Source of the DNA: Zerene cesonia
Taxonomy: Eukaryota > Arthropoda > Insecta > Lepidoptera > Pieridae
Length of the DNA stretch: 64,000 nt
Reading direction: 5' to 3'
Assembly: GCF_012273895.1 (NCBI RefSeq)
Contig: NC_052104.1
Coordinates: 744,001 to 808,000 of the forward strand
The position numbers and the translations under genes are program-made. Shown in pieces: positions 1 to 10,044 of the stretch; positions within the stretch are counted from its first letter, which is position 1; every line of letters starts with the position of its first letter. The notes under the pieces were generated by a model. That model ran no database searches, was not told the DNA's origin, and saw nothing but the letters and a program-made list of their open reading frames with translations.

Positions 1-169
1 TTTAATAATGTATAGTGTAACCGAGCTTTGTTTTCAGAATACTAATCACTTGGAATATTCATTGCAGTATTGGATCAGTGGTTAGGATCAATTGGATTGA
101 GCAATTGAAAAATTCATGTATTTACAAGAAATACGTTGATGTTATAATTCATTTACATACAATCCATAT

Positions 170-350
170 ACCCACTGCTCGGTGAAGGAAAACATCGTGA
201 TTAGAACCGTCATGTCCAAGAATCAAACACGTTTAATGATCATGTTGTGACGTCATCTGCCAATTCTCACTTGGTCAGCGCGGTGGGTTATGGTTTGAAC
301 TTACATATAAGTCCTCTGCAGCGGGAGCAAATATGGGCTGATGATGACGT
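170..350 (+). repeat. Lepidopteran SINE, 5'-truncated (core plus tail)
   Basis: The core GGTGAAGGAAAACATCGTGA is followed by CACTTGGTCAGCGCGGTGG and CTCTGCAGCGGGAGC, ending near GATGATGACG. These match the core and tail of a tRNA-derived SINE common in Lepidoptera. The tRNA-like head with its pol III boxes is missing. Class assigned from memory of the motifs. Confidence 0.6.
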
Positions 351-365
351 CCTGCAGTAATTGTG

Positions 366-1299
366 AAAAGTGAAAAGAATATAATAGGCGATAAAATTTT
401 GTTAAAATTAATTTGATTATGAAAATAAGTTATTCACTTTAAGTTGCTGTTCCTAAAATAAAATATCTAATTAACAATAAAAACATAATTTAATATAAAT
501 TAATTACTTATAATAATATGCACATGAGCCTGATTGGTTTACTAGTTTTTACCCATAATATGACAGAAATTTTATATTACACGTAGTGTTTTCTGGTGTT
601 TGATTTTACGTAAGTATATAATGTATATATATGAGCATATATAGAAAATAAAGACACGATATCTTATTCTCCCCGTGACCACCAAGGAAACGAGTGCTTG
701 CTTGTGAGAGTGCTATTAATTATCGTCTAACTTCTTCGAGGATATGAAAACAAAATTTCCATGTAAGTAGGTAAATCTTTGCTGAAGCATTCTAGCTACA
801 TACTTATTATAATATTGTCATATTAATTACATTTTTGCATACAACCGTCTATTTTATTAAGTCGATAAAATTCAGCTAATCCGAACCCAATAGTCATCTA
901 TAATTGAACCCTATTTAGTTTATTACAGAGGTTATTATGGATTAACAATAATTCCAAATAGAAATGGATTAGGGACTGAGTTAATTAACTCTCAATGTAA
1001 TAGTTATCACTACTGGGTTTATACAGAGTGCGGTTTTTGAGATCATAATTATATCCGATGAAATGGACCCTGTATTTGATAAAACCCGGAATAATTTTGG
1101 AACGGGACAAAGGTGGAATGGAGGTTTTATTTATACGAGTTTAATAATATACGTTAATACGTTAGCCGTTATTGGGGGAATGATACCTTGGATTAAACGT
1201 TTTGTGGATAAGGCTATGTATGAGTTAATGCAAATACTAAATCACCTGCGATAAAATCATGTGAATTTGTGTTTTCTAAATTATAATAGGTAGAAGTAT
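366..1299. other. AT-rich intergenic stretch, no gene seen
   Basis: No coding region or familiar repeat is recognised. A 63-codon open frame at 1063-1254 is within chance expectation for this base composition and has no recognisable domain. Confidence 0.5.
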
Positions 1300-1555
1300 G
1301 TGGTAGTCGAGAAAACTTCGGTACGAATTTGGCCAGCTCGCACCGGGGAAGTGCCACACCCCCACAGAAGACCGGCGTGAAATAGCATTCTGCTGTGTTT
1401 CGTTCGGTGAGTGGTGGAGCCGGAGGCCCATATCCTTTTCCTTAGCATTTCAAGGATTGGAAAGGCTAAGGAAACTGTCTGACTGACTTAAAATTGGGAA
1501 GGGTAATCCCTTCCAGCAATCCATTTGTAGAGGCGTAAGATTTGTACCGAACACG
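1300..1555 (+). repeat. A-tailed 'GTGGTAGTCGAGC' family repeat, 3'-truncated
   Basis: The copy starts GTGGTAGTCGAG and continues with GCCAGCTCGCACCGGGGAAG, the GACCGGCGTGAAATAGCAT block and GAGCCGGAGGCCCA. These diagnostic blocks recur in more than fifteen places in the window. The 3' part with the ATGACATAAAA tail is missing. Class is unresolved: a non-autonomous retroelement is likely because complete copies end in an A run. Confidence 0.7.
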
Positions 1556-2277
1556 GCAATGTACCGAAAAGTTGTTATATTTGTCTATATCCAATACACG
1601 GTATACAATATTAAACGATATTTCTTAATAAAAAAACAATTATTGTCATTAGCACACAGAGCATACAAACAATTTCGAATTGTCAACACCGACGAATCAA
1701 ATATACTAATGGGATTTGTTAATTTTAATTACATAAATAATCAATTAAATTGCAACGTAAATTAAACAGAGAGCTAATTACTCTGAGCTGTATATATTGC
1801 CTTGATATTAATAGCTTGAATAATTATATTCCTAAGAAGAATATTTAATTTTATTCAGTATCATTTAGTTTATAACGACAAATCGTTTCACGTGCCTTTC
1901 TTGGAAACTCTCTTAATACTCGTAATTTACGTACTTGGTACCACCGAAACGCTATTGTATAATTCAATTTCCATAACTTTTTATTACTTGATTAATTCTT
2001 ATAAATCTTTTGTCACAAACCAGACGTAACCAACATCCAATCATCCTTATCCTTAATTCAACGTATTTGTAAGATATTGATGATTGTAGCAAGAAGGAAA
2101 ATGCCACAGCCTCTGTTTAATGACATCATAGATCCATAATATTTTTTGCCAGAGGAACACCTCTAATGAGCGTGATAGGATAAGTCACTGTGATCAAGTA
2201 CGGCAGATTTTTCATAGAACTTTAAGTGACATGAACTCAAACTCAAACACGAACATTTATTTATTCAGTTGGACTTT
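1556..2277. other. AT-rich intergenic stretch, nothing recognised
   Basis: No repeat or gene is identified. The 68-codon open frame at 1559-1765 has no protein-like features and begins inside the preceding repeat. Confidence 0.45.
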
Positions 2278-2385
2278 TTATAGAATCACTTTTGAATCGT
2301 CATAACATAGTTTTGAAATTTACCACGGTTCGGAAAGCAGATCCTACAGAGTATCCATGGTATTCATGGTTTTTTCTTTCAGTGC
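2278..2385 (+). repeat. 'GGTTCGGAAAGCAG' repeat fragment
   Basis: AATCGTCATAACATAG, then TTTACCACGGTTCGGAAAGCAG and ATCCTACAGAG. The same order of blocks recurs at 48720-48810. This is a frequent lepidopteran interspersed repeat whose class I cannot fix. Confidence 0.55.
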
Positions 2386-2489
2386 GAGTCTAGTTCTAGC
2401 AGTGGCGATGTGGTTAATGCGGAGATAGATAGAAAAATATTTTACATACACTCGTCTGTCATCAATATGTTTAAGGTAATGGACGAATT

Positions 2490-2735
2490 AGACAACCCAG
2501 CCATTTTCGATTGAAGTAACGGCTAACGTAGACGTTTAGGCCAACGACTTCAAGCGGCTTGGCTTCTAAGTCACCATCGCTCCTAATCAACATACTGCTT
2601 CTAGTTTAATCGCTTTAAAGCGATGAAGCCGCCAATTTGTACACTAATTGTTTTTGTGTAATTGTTATTTTTGGGTATCTGTGCACAATGCAGTTTATAT
2701 TTTATATATCCCAAACCATTGGACGGATCGGGCTG
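2490..2735 (+). repeat. Interspersed repeat with ATCGCTTTAAAGCGAT palindrome
   Basis: A perfect 16-bp palindrome at 2609-2624 is followed by GCCGCCAATTTGTACA. This combination is typical of the 3' end of a common lepidopteran non-LTR element, but the terminal tail is not preserved, so class is tentative. Confidence 0.45.
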
Positions 2736-2880
2736 AAATTTGGCACGCAAATAGATGTTATAATGTAGGCATTCTTTAAGAAAGAAATTTCAAAATTCGG
2801 TAGAATTGGGGGTACCCAAGGGGAGAAAATAGATAAAAATTTGTACCATGAAAATTTATTAAGGCCGCGGGCGAAGCTAA
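2700..2880 (+). mobile_element. Helitron-like element remnant ending CTAA|T
   Basis: GGACGGATCGGGCTGAAATTTGGCACGC, a block of the type seen in non-autonomous lepidopteran Helitrons (given here in part), is followed by a GC-rich end GGCCGCGGGCGAAG and then CTAA-T at 2877-2881, which fits the Helitron 3' rule CTRR|T. Confidence 0.45.
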
Positions 2881-3171
2881 TAAAGAAATAAAATAGTAAA
2901 TATTGTTTTTATTCATGAACTAGCTGTCTGCCCAAGCCCGCTAGGAAGGATTTTTGTGAGATTTTCACATTTTTAACCTAATCGAAACATAGACAAATCC
3001 GACAAAGAAAACCTGTAAAATCCGTTAACCCGTTCTTCAGTAATACGTGTTACTAAGACGACTTTTACACTATAACATTATATTTTCCGCGACGGCGTCC
3101 TCTGCGAAAATATGATAAGAAAATATAAGTTGCTATAAGGTTCACTATATTACGATACGCTATACATTAGC

Positions 3172-3195
3172 CTTATAATAGACGTCTATTATAAG
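3172..3195. repeat. Perfect 24-bp palindrome
   Basis: The half-site CTTATAATAGAC is followed immediately by its exact reverse complement, with GACGTC at the centre. No function is known. It could be a cruciform-forming dyad or a dimeric factor site. Confidence 0.8.
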
Positions 3196-3449
3196 CAGTC
3201 TATATGGCAGGCTATTATGTGTTTGACAAAAGGTAAAACTGGGTTAGCTATATTATCTTCATTAAGATCTGGTAAGATGTACTTAAGGCTTCCACCCATT
3301 GAAATAGAAATGCTTATGTGTTGTTTAGCTTATATTATACAGTAATTGGATATTGAGGTTGAATATACACGACGTACGTAGATGATGTAGAATGTAGGCA
3401 ATAAGAACTGAAGTAGCGTGTTTTGTGACATAATTATTTTGTCAAAACT

Positions 3450-3635
3450 AAACTGCCTTTAAAACGTCAAAACTAGACCAAATTTCAATGGGACTACATG
3501 GAATGCATCTGCTTTCAAATAAGAGTTGAATCATAAAAATCGCTTCACCCAGTAAAAAGTTATGTGATAACAAATTCAAAAAAATACAGTTGAGTTGATA
3601 ATCTTCCTTTTTTGATTTCGCTTGAAAAAGGTTTC
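3450..3635 (-). repeat. Interspersed repeat, 'CGACTTC..GGAGG' family
   Basis: On the minus strand the copy reads as a degenerate form of a widespread repeat: TACAGTTGAG-like A/T blocks, AACTTTTTACTGGGTGAAGC and GTAGTCCCATTGAAATTTGG. Related copies lie at 13200-13378, 18695-18795, 20860-20995, 22440-22545, 24830-24960 and 47300-47420. Class unknown. Confidence 0.5.
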
Positions 3636-3922
3636 GTTGTTGGTTTACATGCAATTAATATTTCTCTATATACGTTTGTGATGCGTTGTAAATTGATTGT
3701 TAATTATTTTAATTATGTATATTTTATTAATGTTAAATGTTTTGTTAAGCGTTATAAAGAAATATCGTATTACTTAAGTTAACACAAAACCTTACATAAT
3801 TGTACTAAATCCATGCAACTGATTATTTTTGAATACCATAGGTATAATTAAAAACCGATTTTTGTTAATATAATCATTATCGGCTCTTATATATGTTCTT
3901 ATATAGTTTACTGCAGAAACAG

Positions 3923-4100
3923 GCCTTTTTCTGTAGTGGGGAAATCTCACATAGATACCTACGGCTGTGAGGAAAGAAGCGTTGGTTTTGTCGGATCCCA
4001 TTATGTTTTGTCGAGCTGCTTTATTGAAGGGATCATGGGGGCTGCTTAGTATACATCCGCGACCTGCACAAACAGATCTGCTATGAGCGTTCGGCCAATA
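3923..4100 (+). repeat. Interspersed repeat, 'GTGGGGAAATCTC' family
   Basis: TGTAGTGGGGAAATCTCACA, ATAGATACCTACGGC, GTCGGATCC and the CATCCGCGACC block recur in the same order at 57610-57790, which shows that this is a dispersed repeat. The 110-codon minus-strand frame across it is therefore not a gene. Confidence 0.55.
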
Positions 4101-4140
4101 AAACACCACGCTGATCAATGTCACATGTCGTCGAACTTTT

Positions 4141-4320
4141 AATTCACCAATATGCCGGTTTTCTCACGATGTTTTCCATCACCGTTTCGAGTAGATAATG
4201 TGGATAATGCGCAGATAAATTTAAAAATCAACTTATTCTGGTATCGAACGCCGAAGAAGTCATTCTAAGACCGAGGTCCTCACCCTTGTGCCACCACTCC
4301 TCAGTTGTAATGATAGTCGA
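4141..4320 (-). mobile_element. tRNA-derived SINE, degenerate
   Basis: Read on the minus strand, GTGGTGGCACAAGGG lies where box A is expected and GCGTTCGATACCAG is a degraded box B. They are followed by the SINE core GGTGATGGAAAACATCGTGA and GAAAACCGGCAT. This is the head and core that match the tail-bearing copies at 170-350 and 60375-60530. Confidence 0.6.
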
Positions 4321-4724
4321 GATAACATAAATTTATCCATTCAATTTTATAATACTGTTTACACATAATTTGTTTATGAAATAAAGGTAATGATTGTCCT
4401 TACATTACGCAAGCGAAGTGGCGGGCTGAAAGCTCAGAAAAAATTACAACTGAAATATTATTTCAATATGTGATCAATGGCAAAAATTGCAACAATCAAA
4501 AAATCTATGAAATATAGGCGGATCCTATAAAAAAATATAAATATATATGAATATTACATCTTGGCTTGGGCAGGAATCTTAATGACCTCACGTGACCTTC
4601 CTACCAAGACACTACATTATCCTCTAGGGTATATGGCATTCAAGGCTACGTGTAATGATATAGAAGTCAGCCAATTTATTAATTTGTTCCACCTAGAACT
4701 TATTCGTATGTTTAGAAATTAAAG

Positions 4725-4912
4725 TATTTTAACGGATTTTAAACGCGATTCATTCATTATATTTACGGGGAGACTGACCACGCTCGCTGTAAAGTGTTGG
4801 AAACGTCGGGTTAATAATATAATGAATAAATCGCGTTTAAAATCCGTTAAAAAGTCTTTAATTTCTAAATGTATAATACTCTTGTAAATTCAAACATAAG
4901 AACATAAGAAAA
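4725..4912 (+). mobile_element. Palindromic 'GAAACGTCGGG' element, copy 1
   Basis: The left arm TTTTAACGGATTTTAAACGC is inverted at the right as GCGTTTAAAATCCGTTAAAA. The spacer carries GACCACGCTCGCTGTAAAGT and GGAAACGTCGGGTTAATAA. The tail TTTAATTTCTAAATGTATAA plus an AACATAAGAAAATA end recurs in four further copies. It may be a Penelope-like element terminus; this is inference. Confidence 0.6.
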
Positions 4913-5312
4913 TATTATTCGTATGTTGATGAAAGTAATGCATTTTTAACACAGCAATACCTTAAAAATTAATAAAGCTCTAATCAAAAAAAAATTTGAA
5001 ATGTAGTTTGAATGTATCTATATATCACTTAATAAATTTAAATCTATAAACGATATGAAATGACATAAAACGTATGTAATATACATAACATCAAAAACAA
5101 TTATTGATAAATAACAGGCTATCAATTTTAAATAAAAGGACCAAACAATTTGAATGAATAAACAGTCCGCATCCAAATTTCTAGAAGGTCTAGAACTAGA
5201 ATAGAAAGTCTAGAACTAAGAAATTATTCGTAACTAGGTTTAGTAAATATATAAAGAGTAGGTTTTTTATGTAGGGAAGCGCTTGACTATTATCTCGCGT
5301 GTTGGTAAGCCT

Positions 5313-5423
5313 AGTATAAGATGGAGCGAGCTTCCCTAGAAGGTCCCTGGTGATACCCTCGAAGACCCCCAGATTGTACTCGTCGGGGAACACAGACTTA
5401 GGAAGCATGTTCGAGTCTCGTGC
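5313..5423 (-). pseudogene. LINE reverse-transcriptase C-terminal remnant
   Basis: The minus-strand frame reads ARDSNMLPKSVFPDEYNL followed by a GVF..LLGK..AP stretch. This matches the conserved end of Jockey/CR1-type LINE ORF2 proteins (consensus style: wN-LP-xVFPxxYxLxxFK). The flanks on both sides are AT-rich and non-coding, so only about 37 residues of ORF2 remain. It is a dead fragment, with no catalytic motif in view. It shows that Jockey/CR1-clade LINEs have been active here. The clade is tentative. Confidence 0.6.
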
Positions 5424-5524
5424 GGTTCAGATAAAGAATTTAGGAAGTAAGTATAGACATATTAATGACTCATTTAATCTAATTGCCGAGATCTCGATTA
5501 AGTCTCATATCTTATAAATAACAA

Positions 5525-5740
5525 GCATACCCGGCCACGCGTTGCTGTGGCTGAGTAATAATTAAAAATATTAAGATTATCAATTATTGGGATAATTAAT
5601 CGAAATAAAAACTAACCTATATCTTAAGTTGGACCAAATTACACATACAATGCCAAATTTCATCAAAATCAGTTGAATTTGTGAAGAGTTCATTGGGAAC
5701 ATACATCAAGACACTGGATTTTTATATATTAAGAAGAAGA
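5525..5740 (-). mobile_element. Helitron-like non-autonomous remnant
   Basis: CCCGGCCACGCGTTGCTGTG is followed by AAATTTCATCAAAATCAGTT and a TTTTTATATATTAAGA end. The layout resembles the element at 50720-50895, read from the hairpin end inward. The CTAG|T terminus is not preserved. Confidence 0.4.
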
Positions 5741-5744
5741 TTGT

Positions 5745-7030
5745 TAACATATTTTATCTCAGTAGTAATTCATACTCCTTAATGTTGATATATTCAGAAT
5801 TTGTTCCTATGTGACATTTATAGGATTAAACTATTAAGGTACCGAATATTATAGTTGAAATTAGCTTAATATAGATAGCTTTTTATCTTGTTAGAAAGTT
5901 ATTTTAAGCATTTAATTCATACCAAGAGCACGTGCGACTTTGGCTTATATAATTTTTTTTACGAAAAAGGTCAGGGACGTTCCTAAGAAGAGTACAACAC
6001 CAGATTCTTAAAAAAAAGATCAAATTCAATAATTCCCTATCAATCACGAAAATAATACCGATAATAATACCAGAATAATACCAGTAAAACCTACAGTTAT
6101 CGAGTATCAAAACCAATAAAAAAAAAACATGCGAATCAAGAACCTCGTTCGTTTTCCGGAACGTCGGTTAGAATGTTCTCTACTTGAACGCAATTGAATA
6201 AAACGTTTTTGAACGTGTGAATTGAAAATCAGCTTAAGAAGAATCCCTTTATAAATGCGATGAGGTTAATCGCACCAAGGAAGGCTCACGTTAATTCGAA
6301 AAAAATGTGAAGAGCAGAATGTGGAAGGATTCCGTATCTGTCTTCCGTATCTTGTTTCATTAAATAAGATCTAGAGGTGTGATAACTTAGGAAAAGAGCA
6401 ACAATCGAAACAGATTTGAAATACAAACACACATACTTTATATTGCTAACTATGTGACTATAATATTGAAATAGATGAGATAGTAAACCGTAACCAATTT
6501 TTAGGCCCAAAAATATAACACATACGCAACAAACGTACATTGTTTCCGTAGTTATAAGAGAAATTAACACACGAGTCGCTTATTCAAACACCTTTCCCGC
6601 CTTTTTTCCAGAGGCGCCTTGACTGTGGATCCCTACGAGGCGTTTATTTAATTTCGTGCTGTTTACCCCAGGGTGTTGCATTCGCGGTGCGCTGCAAAAT
6701 GTGCCCGGAATAGAAATGGTTGCCTAACTTTACGAATACCTTTATACCTGGATGAGTTTTTTGGCGAAATCTTCTTTAAATTATCAAAGAATATGCTGGA
6801 AATACCTATTAATAAGGTGGTGCATATTGCGGTTCTTGTGTTGATATTTCAAGGTATAATTAAATCATTTACGCCTGAAAGTAATATATCTCCTATCTAA
6901 TTATTTTATTGCATCTTGTTTAGAACTTTGTCAAACTCATTCATGTAAAATGGAGATACATACGAATTAATAACTAAAAATGTAAAATATAGAAACAGTG
7001 GTACTCGGGTAAAAAGTAGCCTAAGTGCAA
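5745..7030. other. AT-rich intergenic stretch
   Basis: No supported gene. The frames at 6286-6570 (minus, 94 codons) and 6673-6900 (plus, 75 codons) lack protein-like features and are within chance expectation. Confidence 0.4.
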
Positions 7031-7039
7031 ATCCAGACA

Positions 7040-7165
7040 GACAGGCTATAATCTATATCTGTATCAAGTTTTATACAAATACGATACGCTGTTTTCGTGT
7101 GAATGAGTATCAAGCATCCATCCATCCATACTTACAAACTTTCAGGTTTACAATATTAGTAGGAT
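7040..7165 (-). mobile_element. Helitron-like 5'-end fragment
   Basis: ACTTACAAACTTTC is followed by ACAATATTAGTAGGA, the inverted form of the TCCTACTAATATT start of lepidopteran Helitrons. A short CATC microsatellite precedes it. The rest of the element is unrecognisable. Confidence 0.5.
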
Positions 7166-7169
7166 TATT

Positions 7170-7960
7170 GATCGATCTCTAATCGCCAAGCTATGTCAGA
7201 AAATGGATTGCTAGATAATCAATGGTTACTATTTTATATTAGGATATTTTCTAACGAGTTACGACTATAGCCCGGTTTGTAAAAATTTTGTCAAATTCCG
7301 ATATTTGCATACACAGCTGAGAGCGATAGTCCGTTCTCCTTATTTTAAATTATTTCATACTCTACGCAATTTTGAATATAGAACTCCGAATTATCGTACT
7401 CATATATGTTTTCTGTCGTTTTTTAAGACGAAACTAAAACAATGTTCAAAATTCGAGCTAGAATTAAAGCTGGTCTTACTCGCTCATATTGCGAGTTGCC
7501 CAAATTTGACCACGTTTCAAAATGAATACAGTTTAAGCAAAAAATGAGTTAGTGTTCGTTTGTGATGAGCATTTTAAAGCGTAAAATGCTTTTTGAGATT
7601 TATTTTGCGGAGTATCAACTGCTGTTAGGAATTTTAATTTGGCGAGTTGTGGTTGTGCGGGATTTTTTTTTCGAAAATTCGAGAACGTTTAAAACGGGGG
7701 ATGTGTTTTAAAGTTCGTATAATAGGACATATAGAATGCTTGTATGTTTCATAAATTAGGATATTGTTCGAGGTAATAACAAATATTTGACATATATAAT
7801 GAATTGTCTACGAATTACATGCATTTTTAAAAGTTAATGGTCAACTTGAGTGTAAAATTTAGTTGGAAATACCTAAAAAACAAGAACACTAGTATCAAAT
7901 ATATAATCTACTACATTTATGGCAAATTATCTAAAAGAATGGATATTCATATAAAAAATA
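7170..7960. other. Downstream flank of the 7992-9173 gene, no gene seen
   Basis: Apart from the polyadenylation signal near its right edge I see no feature. An 80-codon plus-strand frame at 7305-7547 is unsupported. Confidence 0.4.
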
Positions 7961-7961
7961 A

Positions 7962-7967
7962 TTTATT
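7962..7967 (-). promoter_or_regulatory. Polyadenylation signal AATAAA
   Basis: A canonical AATAAA on the minus strand lies 24 nt past the TAG stop (7994-7992) of the gene to the right. It suggests a very short 3' UTR. The hexamer is common in AT-rich DNA, so its position is the main support. Confidence 0.5.
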
Positions 7968-7991
7968 TACAAAATCACTTTAGAATGTTAA

Positions 7992-8476
7992 CTAACTCAA
8001 TGTTATCACCTTGTTCCTCACAGGCCTAACGATTTTCGTGTAATTAGTCCGCACACTCCTAATTATAGGCTTATATTTTCCTAACGAAGGCGGCTTTGTT
8101 GTCAACAGAATCGTCTGTTTCTCCGTTGTCGATAGATAATTCTCGGCCCGCTGTTGCTGTTGCTCGATGTCGTTGATGCGTTTACGCAAAATCATCTCGA
8201 AGTTCGACAATTTCATGTTCTTCTTCTTTAATGGCACGTTGTATTTCTTCGATATCGATTTCTTCGTTGGCTTCTTTTTCGATCGCTTCACCTTCCCGTT
8301 CACTATTTCAACTCTCACCTTGTAGATGATCGTCAGATTGTCTCGTTTCGCCAATTCTTGGATGCCCGTCAAGTATTTGTTGAATTCAGTGATTGCGTTG
8401 CTTCCTTTGACCTCGAATTTGCTCGGTATTTCGTTAAGGTACTCCATTTGCGTCCGGTATTGATATTTATGCCTCT
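7992..8476 (-). CDS. Exon 2: bulk of the mature basic protein
   Basis: This exon runs from the acceptor to TAG and encodes residues 23 (in part) to 183. The open frame continues upstream to an ATG at 8507, but that 10-codon extension crosses a good acceptor (TTCCTGTTTCAG) and would lack a signal peptide. The spliced start is therefore preferred. A single-exon reading of 171 aa remains the alternative. Confidence 0.75.
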
Positions 8477-9173
8477 CTGAAACAGGAATGAGGGTATTTG
8501 AGCGCATTTTTCTTATCTTAATTACACACTTTGGATCTTATCGGCTGTGTATTTCTTTAATGATTCTCTGCTTTGGAGAGACAAAGACGGCACTGAAGAG
8601 GTTTTAAGGTCTCTTGAATAATCTTTCCACAAAATTATATAACGTTCGTTTGTTAAAGGGCTTGGAGATCTAATTATTTATAAATTTTAGAACTCGCTCG
8701 TTTATTTTATGTGACTAATAATACCTAGTTTTCATGTTAAAACTATATCATTATATTTTATTTGATGTTGCAATATATCTAATATGAATATACTTCTACT
8801 AGTTCGGTTTTCTTAGCCTATTTACGATATGATTTCGGTGTTTTAAACTCAAATAATTAATAAAAAAATTCTACATAAAAATAAGCACGGAACAGAAAAT
8901 TGTTGAAAATAGTATTTTTGTGTTAATAAATTATTTTAAACTAGACGCTGCCTGTATAACAAATTTAATCAAAATCCGTTCAGTAGTTTCAGTGTGATTC
9001 ACGGCAAACAAACTCTCACATTTATAATATTACTGTGAAGTGTGATTATTACACATTTTCATAAGTAAATTAAAAAAGCAATATATTAAAATAACCAAAA
9101 ACGTACCTTCATAATAGTCTTGCGCAAAAACACACACTAAAATGGTTGTTAAAAGAATTCTCGTAAACATCAT
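7992..9173 (-). CDS. Two-exon gene for a basic secreted protein (183 aa), function unknown
   Basis: The coding sequence joins 9173-9107 and 8476-7992, giving 183 residues plus a TAG stop. Exon 1 gives MMFTRILLTTILVCVFA, a textbook signal peptide with likely cleavage VFA|QDYYE. The donor is GAAG|GTACGT and the acceptor is CCTGTTTCAG|AG. The split codon is GAG and the frame is kept, so the two open frames support each other. The mature chain has no cysteine. It has N-glycosylation sequons at N69 (NLT) and N167 (NYT), a Lys/Arg-rich block at about 84-111, a likely amphipathic helix at 112-137 with a QQQQ run, and KR pairs at 66-67, 86-87 and 121-122. Exon 2 alone (171 codons open with its upstream extension) is longer than expected by chance in this AT-rich window. 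I recognise no family. It may be a lineage-restricted secreted protein. Exon 2 looks single-copy here. Confidence 0.75.
8477..9106 (-). other. Intron of the secreted-protein gene (630 bp)
   Basis: GT at 9106-9105 and AG at 8478-8477. Phase 1. It contains a Helitron-like fragment (8941-9035) and is otherwise AT-rich. Confidence 0.65.
8941..9035 (-). mobile_element. Helitron-like fragment inside the intron
   Basis: CTAGACGCTGCC at the left, AATCAAAATCCGTTCAGTAG in the middle and CATTTATAATATTA at the right follow the minus-strand order of Lep1-type elements, but with large internal loss. Confidence 0.5.
9107..9173 (-). CDS. Exon 1: start codon and signal peptide
   Basis: Two tandem ATGs (9173 and 9170) open the frame, and the first is chosen. 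The 22 full codons end in DYYE plus one base of a split Glu codon, directly before GTACGT. Basic residue R5, a hydrophobic run from I6 to F16 and small/neutral residues V15 and A17 at -3/-1 fit signal peptidase cleavage. Confidence 0.7.
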
Positions 9174-9221
9174 TAGATTGAGTGCGGTCTATCATCTGGT
9201 ATTGATTTTTAAGCCAGGTGG

Positions 9222-9227
9222 CTTATA
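9222..9227 (-). promoter_or_regulatory. Putative TATA box
   Basis: On the minus strand CGATATAAGC gives TATAAG 49 nt upstream of the first ATG. A TCAAT initiator-like motif lies at 9205-9201. The TATA-to-initiator distance (about 24 nt) is a little short, so the start site is uncertain. Confidence 0.4.
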
Positions 9228-9480
9228 TCGGCTGGCATGTGGAAAAGCGAATAAAAAGCATAAACAATGTCGTTTGTTCGTTGAACTGAAATCAACCCGC
9301 CAACGGTAGGCCGGGCGATATTTGCATACGCGATTCTAAATTGTTTTTTTTTTTTTTATTTCGTTGAACTAATTCCAGTTTTGGAATTCGGCATTTTGAA
9401 ATGAGAGGTTAGGTAGGAAGAATCGAAAATCAAAAAGGTTAGGTTGAAAAAACAGAACGTCTTTACAATATTATAATAAA

Positions 9481-9680
9481 CTAGCTGCGCCCCGCGGTTT
9501 CACCCGCGTAAGTCGGTATCCCGTTGGAACATCGAGATAAAAAGTTGCCTATATGTTATTCCAGTGGTCCAGCTGTCTACGTACCAAATTTCATTACAAT
9601 CGGTTCAACAGTTTTTGCGTGAAAGAGCAACAAACACACACACATCCTTACAAACTTTCGCATTTATAATATTAGTAGAA
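9481..9680 (-). mobile_element. Lep1-type Helitron, full-length copy
   Basis: On the minus strand the copy runs from the TACTAATATTATAAATGCG end to GCGGGGCGCAGCTAG|T. The GC-rich dyad CCCGCGG/CCGCGGG lies just inside the CTAG end, as expected for a rolling-circle element 3' hairpin. About 200 bp, no ORF, non-autonomous. Confidence 0.7.
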
Positions 9681-9689
9681 TTTAAATAA

Positions 9690-10040
9690 AAAATAAATTT
9701 ATGATATCAATAACACCCCGAAACCGATTTTACAACTTTTATATTTCAATATTACCTCATGTTGTGCGAAGAACTATCTGAGGAAATAAATATATTATAA
9801 AAAAAATGAATTATATTTAAATAACAACTTATATTGTTATAGAAACATAATAACAATTTTCTTTCTTAGCTTAAGTATAACATAAATGTTAAATTTTCTG
9901 ATGTATTATGCATGTATTAAATATCGTAATTGACTCTCAATGATACGCGCTGTTTTAAATATACGCAAATATGTAGCCTTTTCGGAGATAAGCCGGATTA
10001 AACACACAATCAAAGTATACACTTTTTTGTATTATACATT
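9690..10040. other. AT-rich stretch, nothing recognised
   Basis: No gene or repeat identified between the Lep1 copy and the TIR element. Confidence 0.4.
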
Positions 10041-10044
10041 TTTG

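Noticed and set aside
3792..4124. 110-codon minus-strand frame
   Set aside because: It overlaps the 'GTGGGGAAATCTC' repeat, which recurs at 57608-57790 without this frame.
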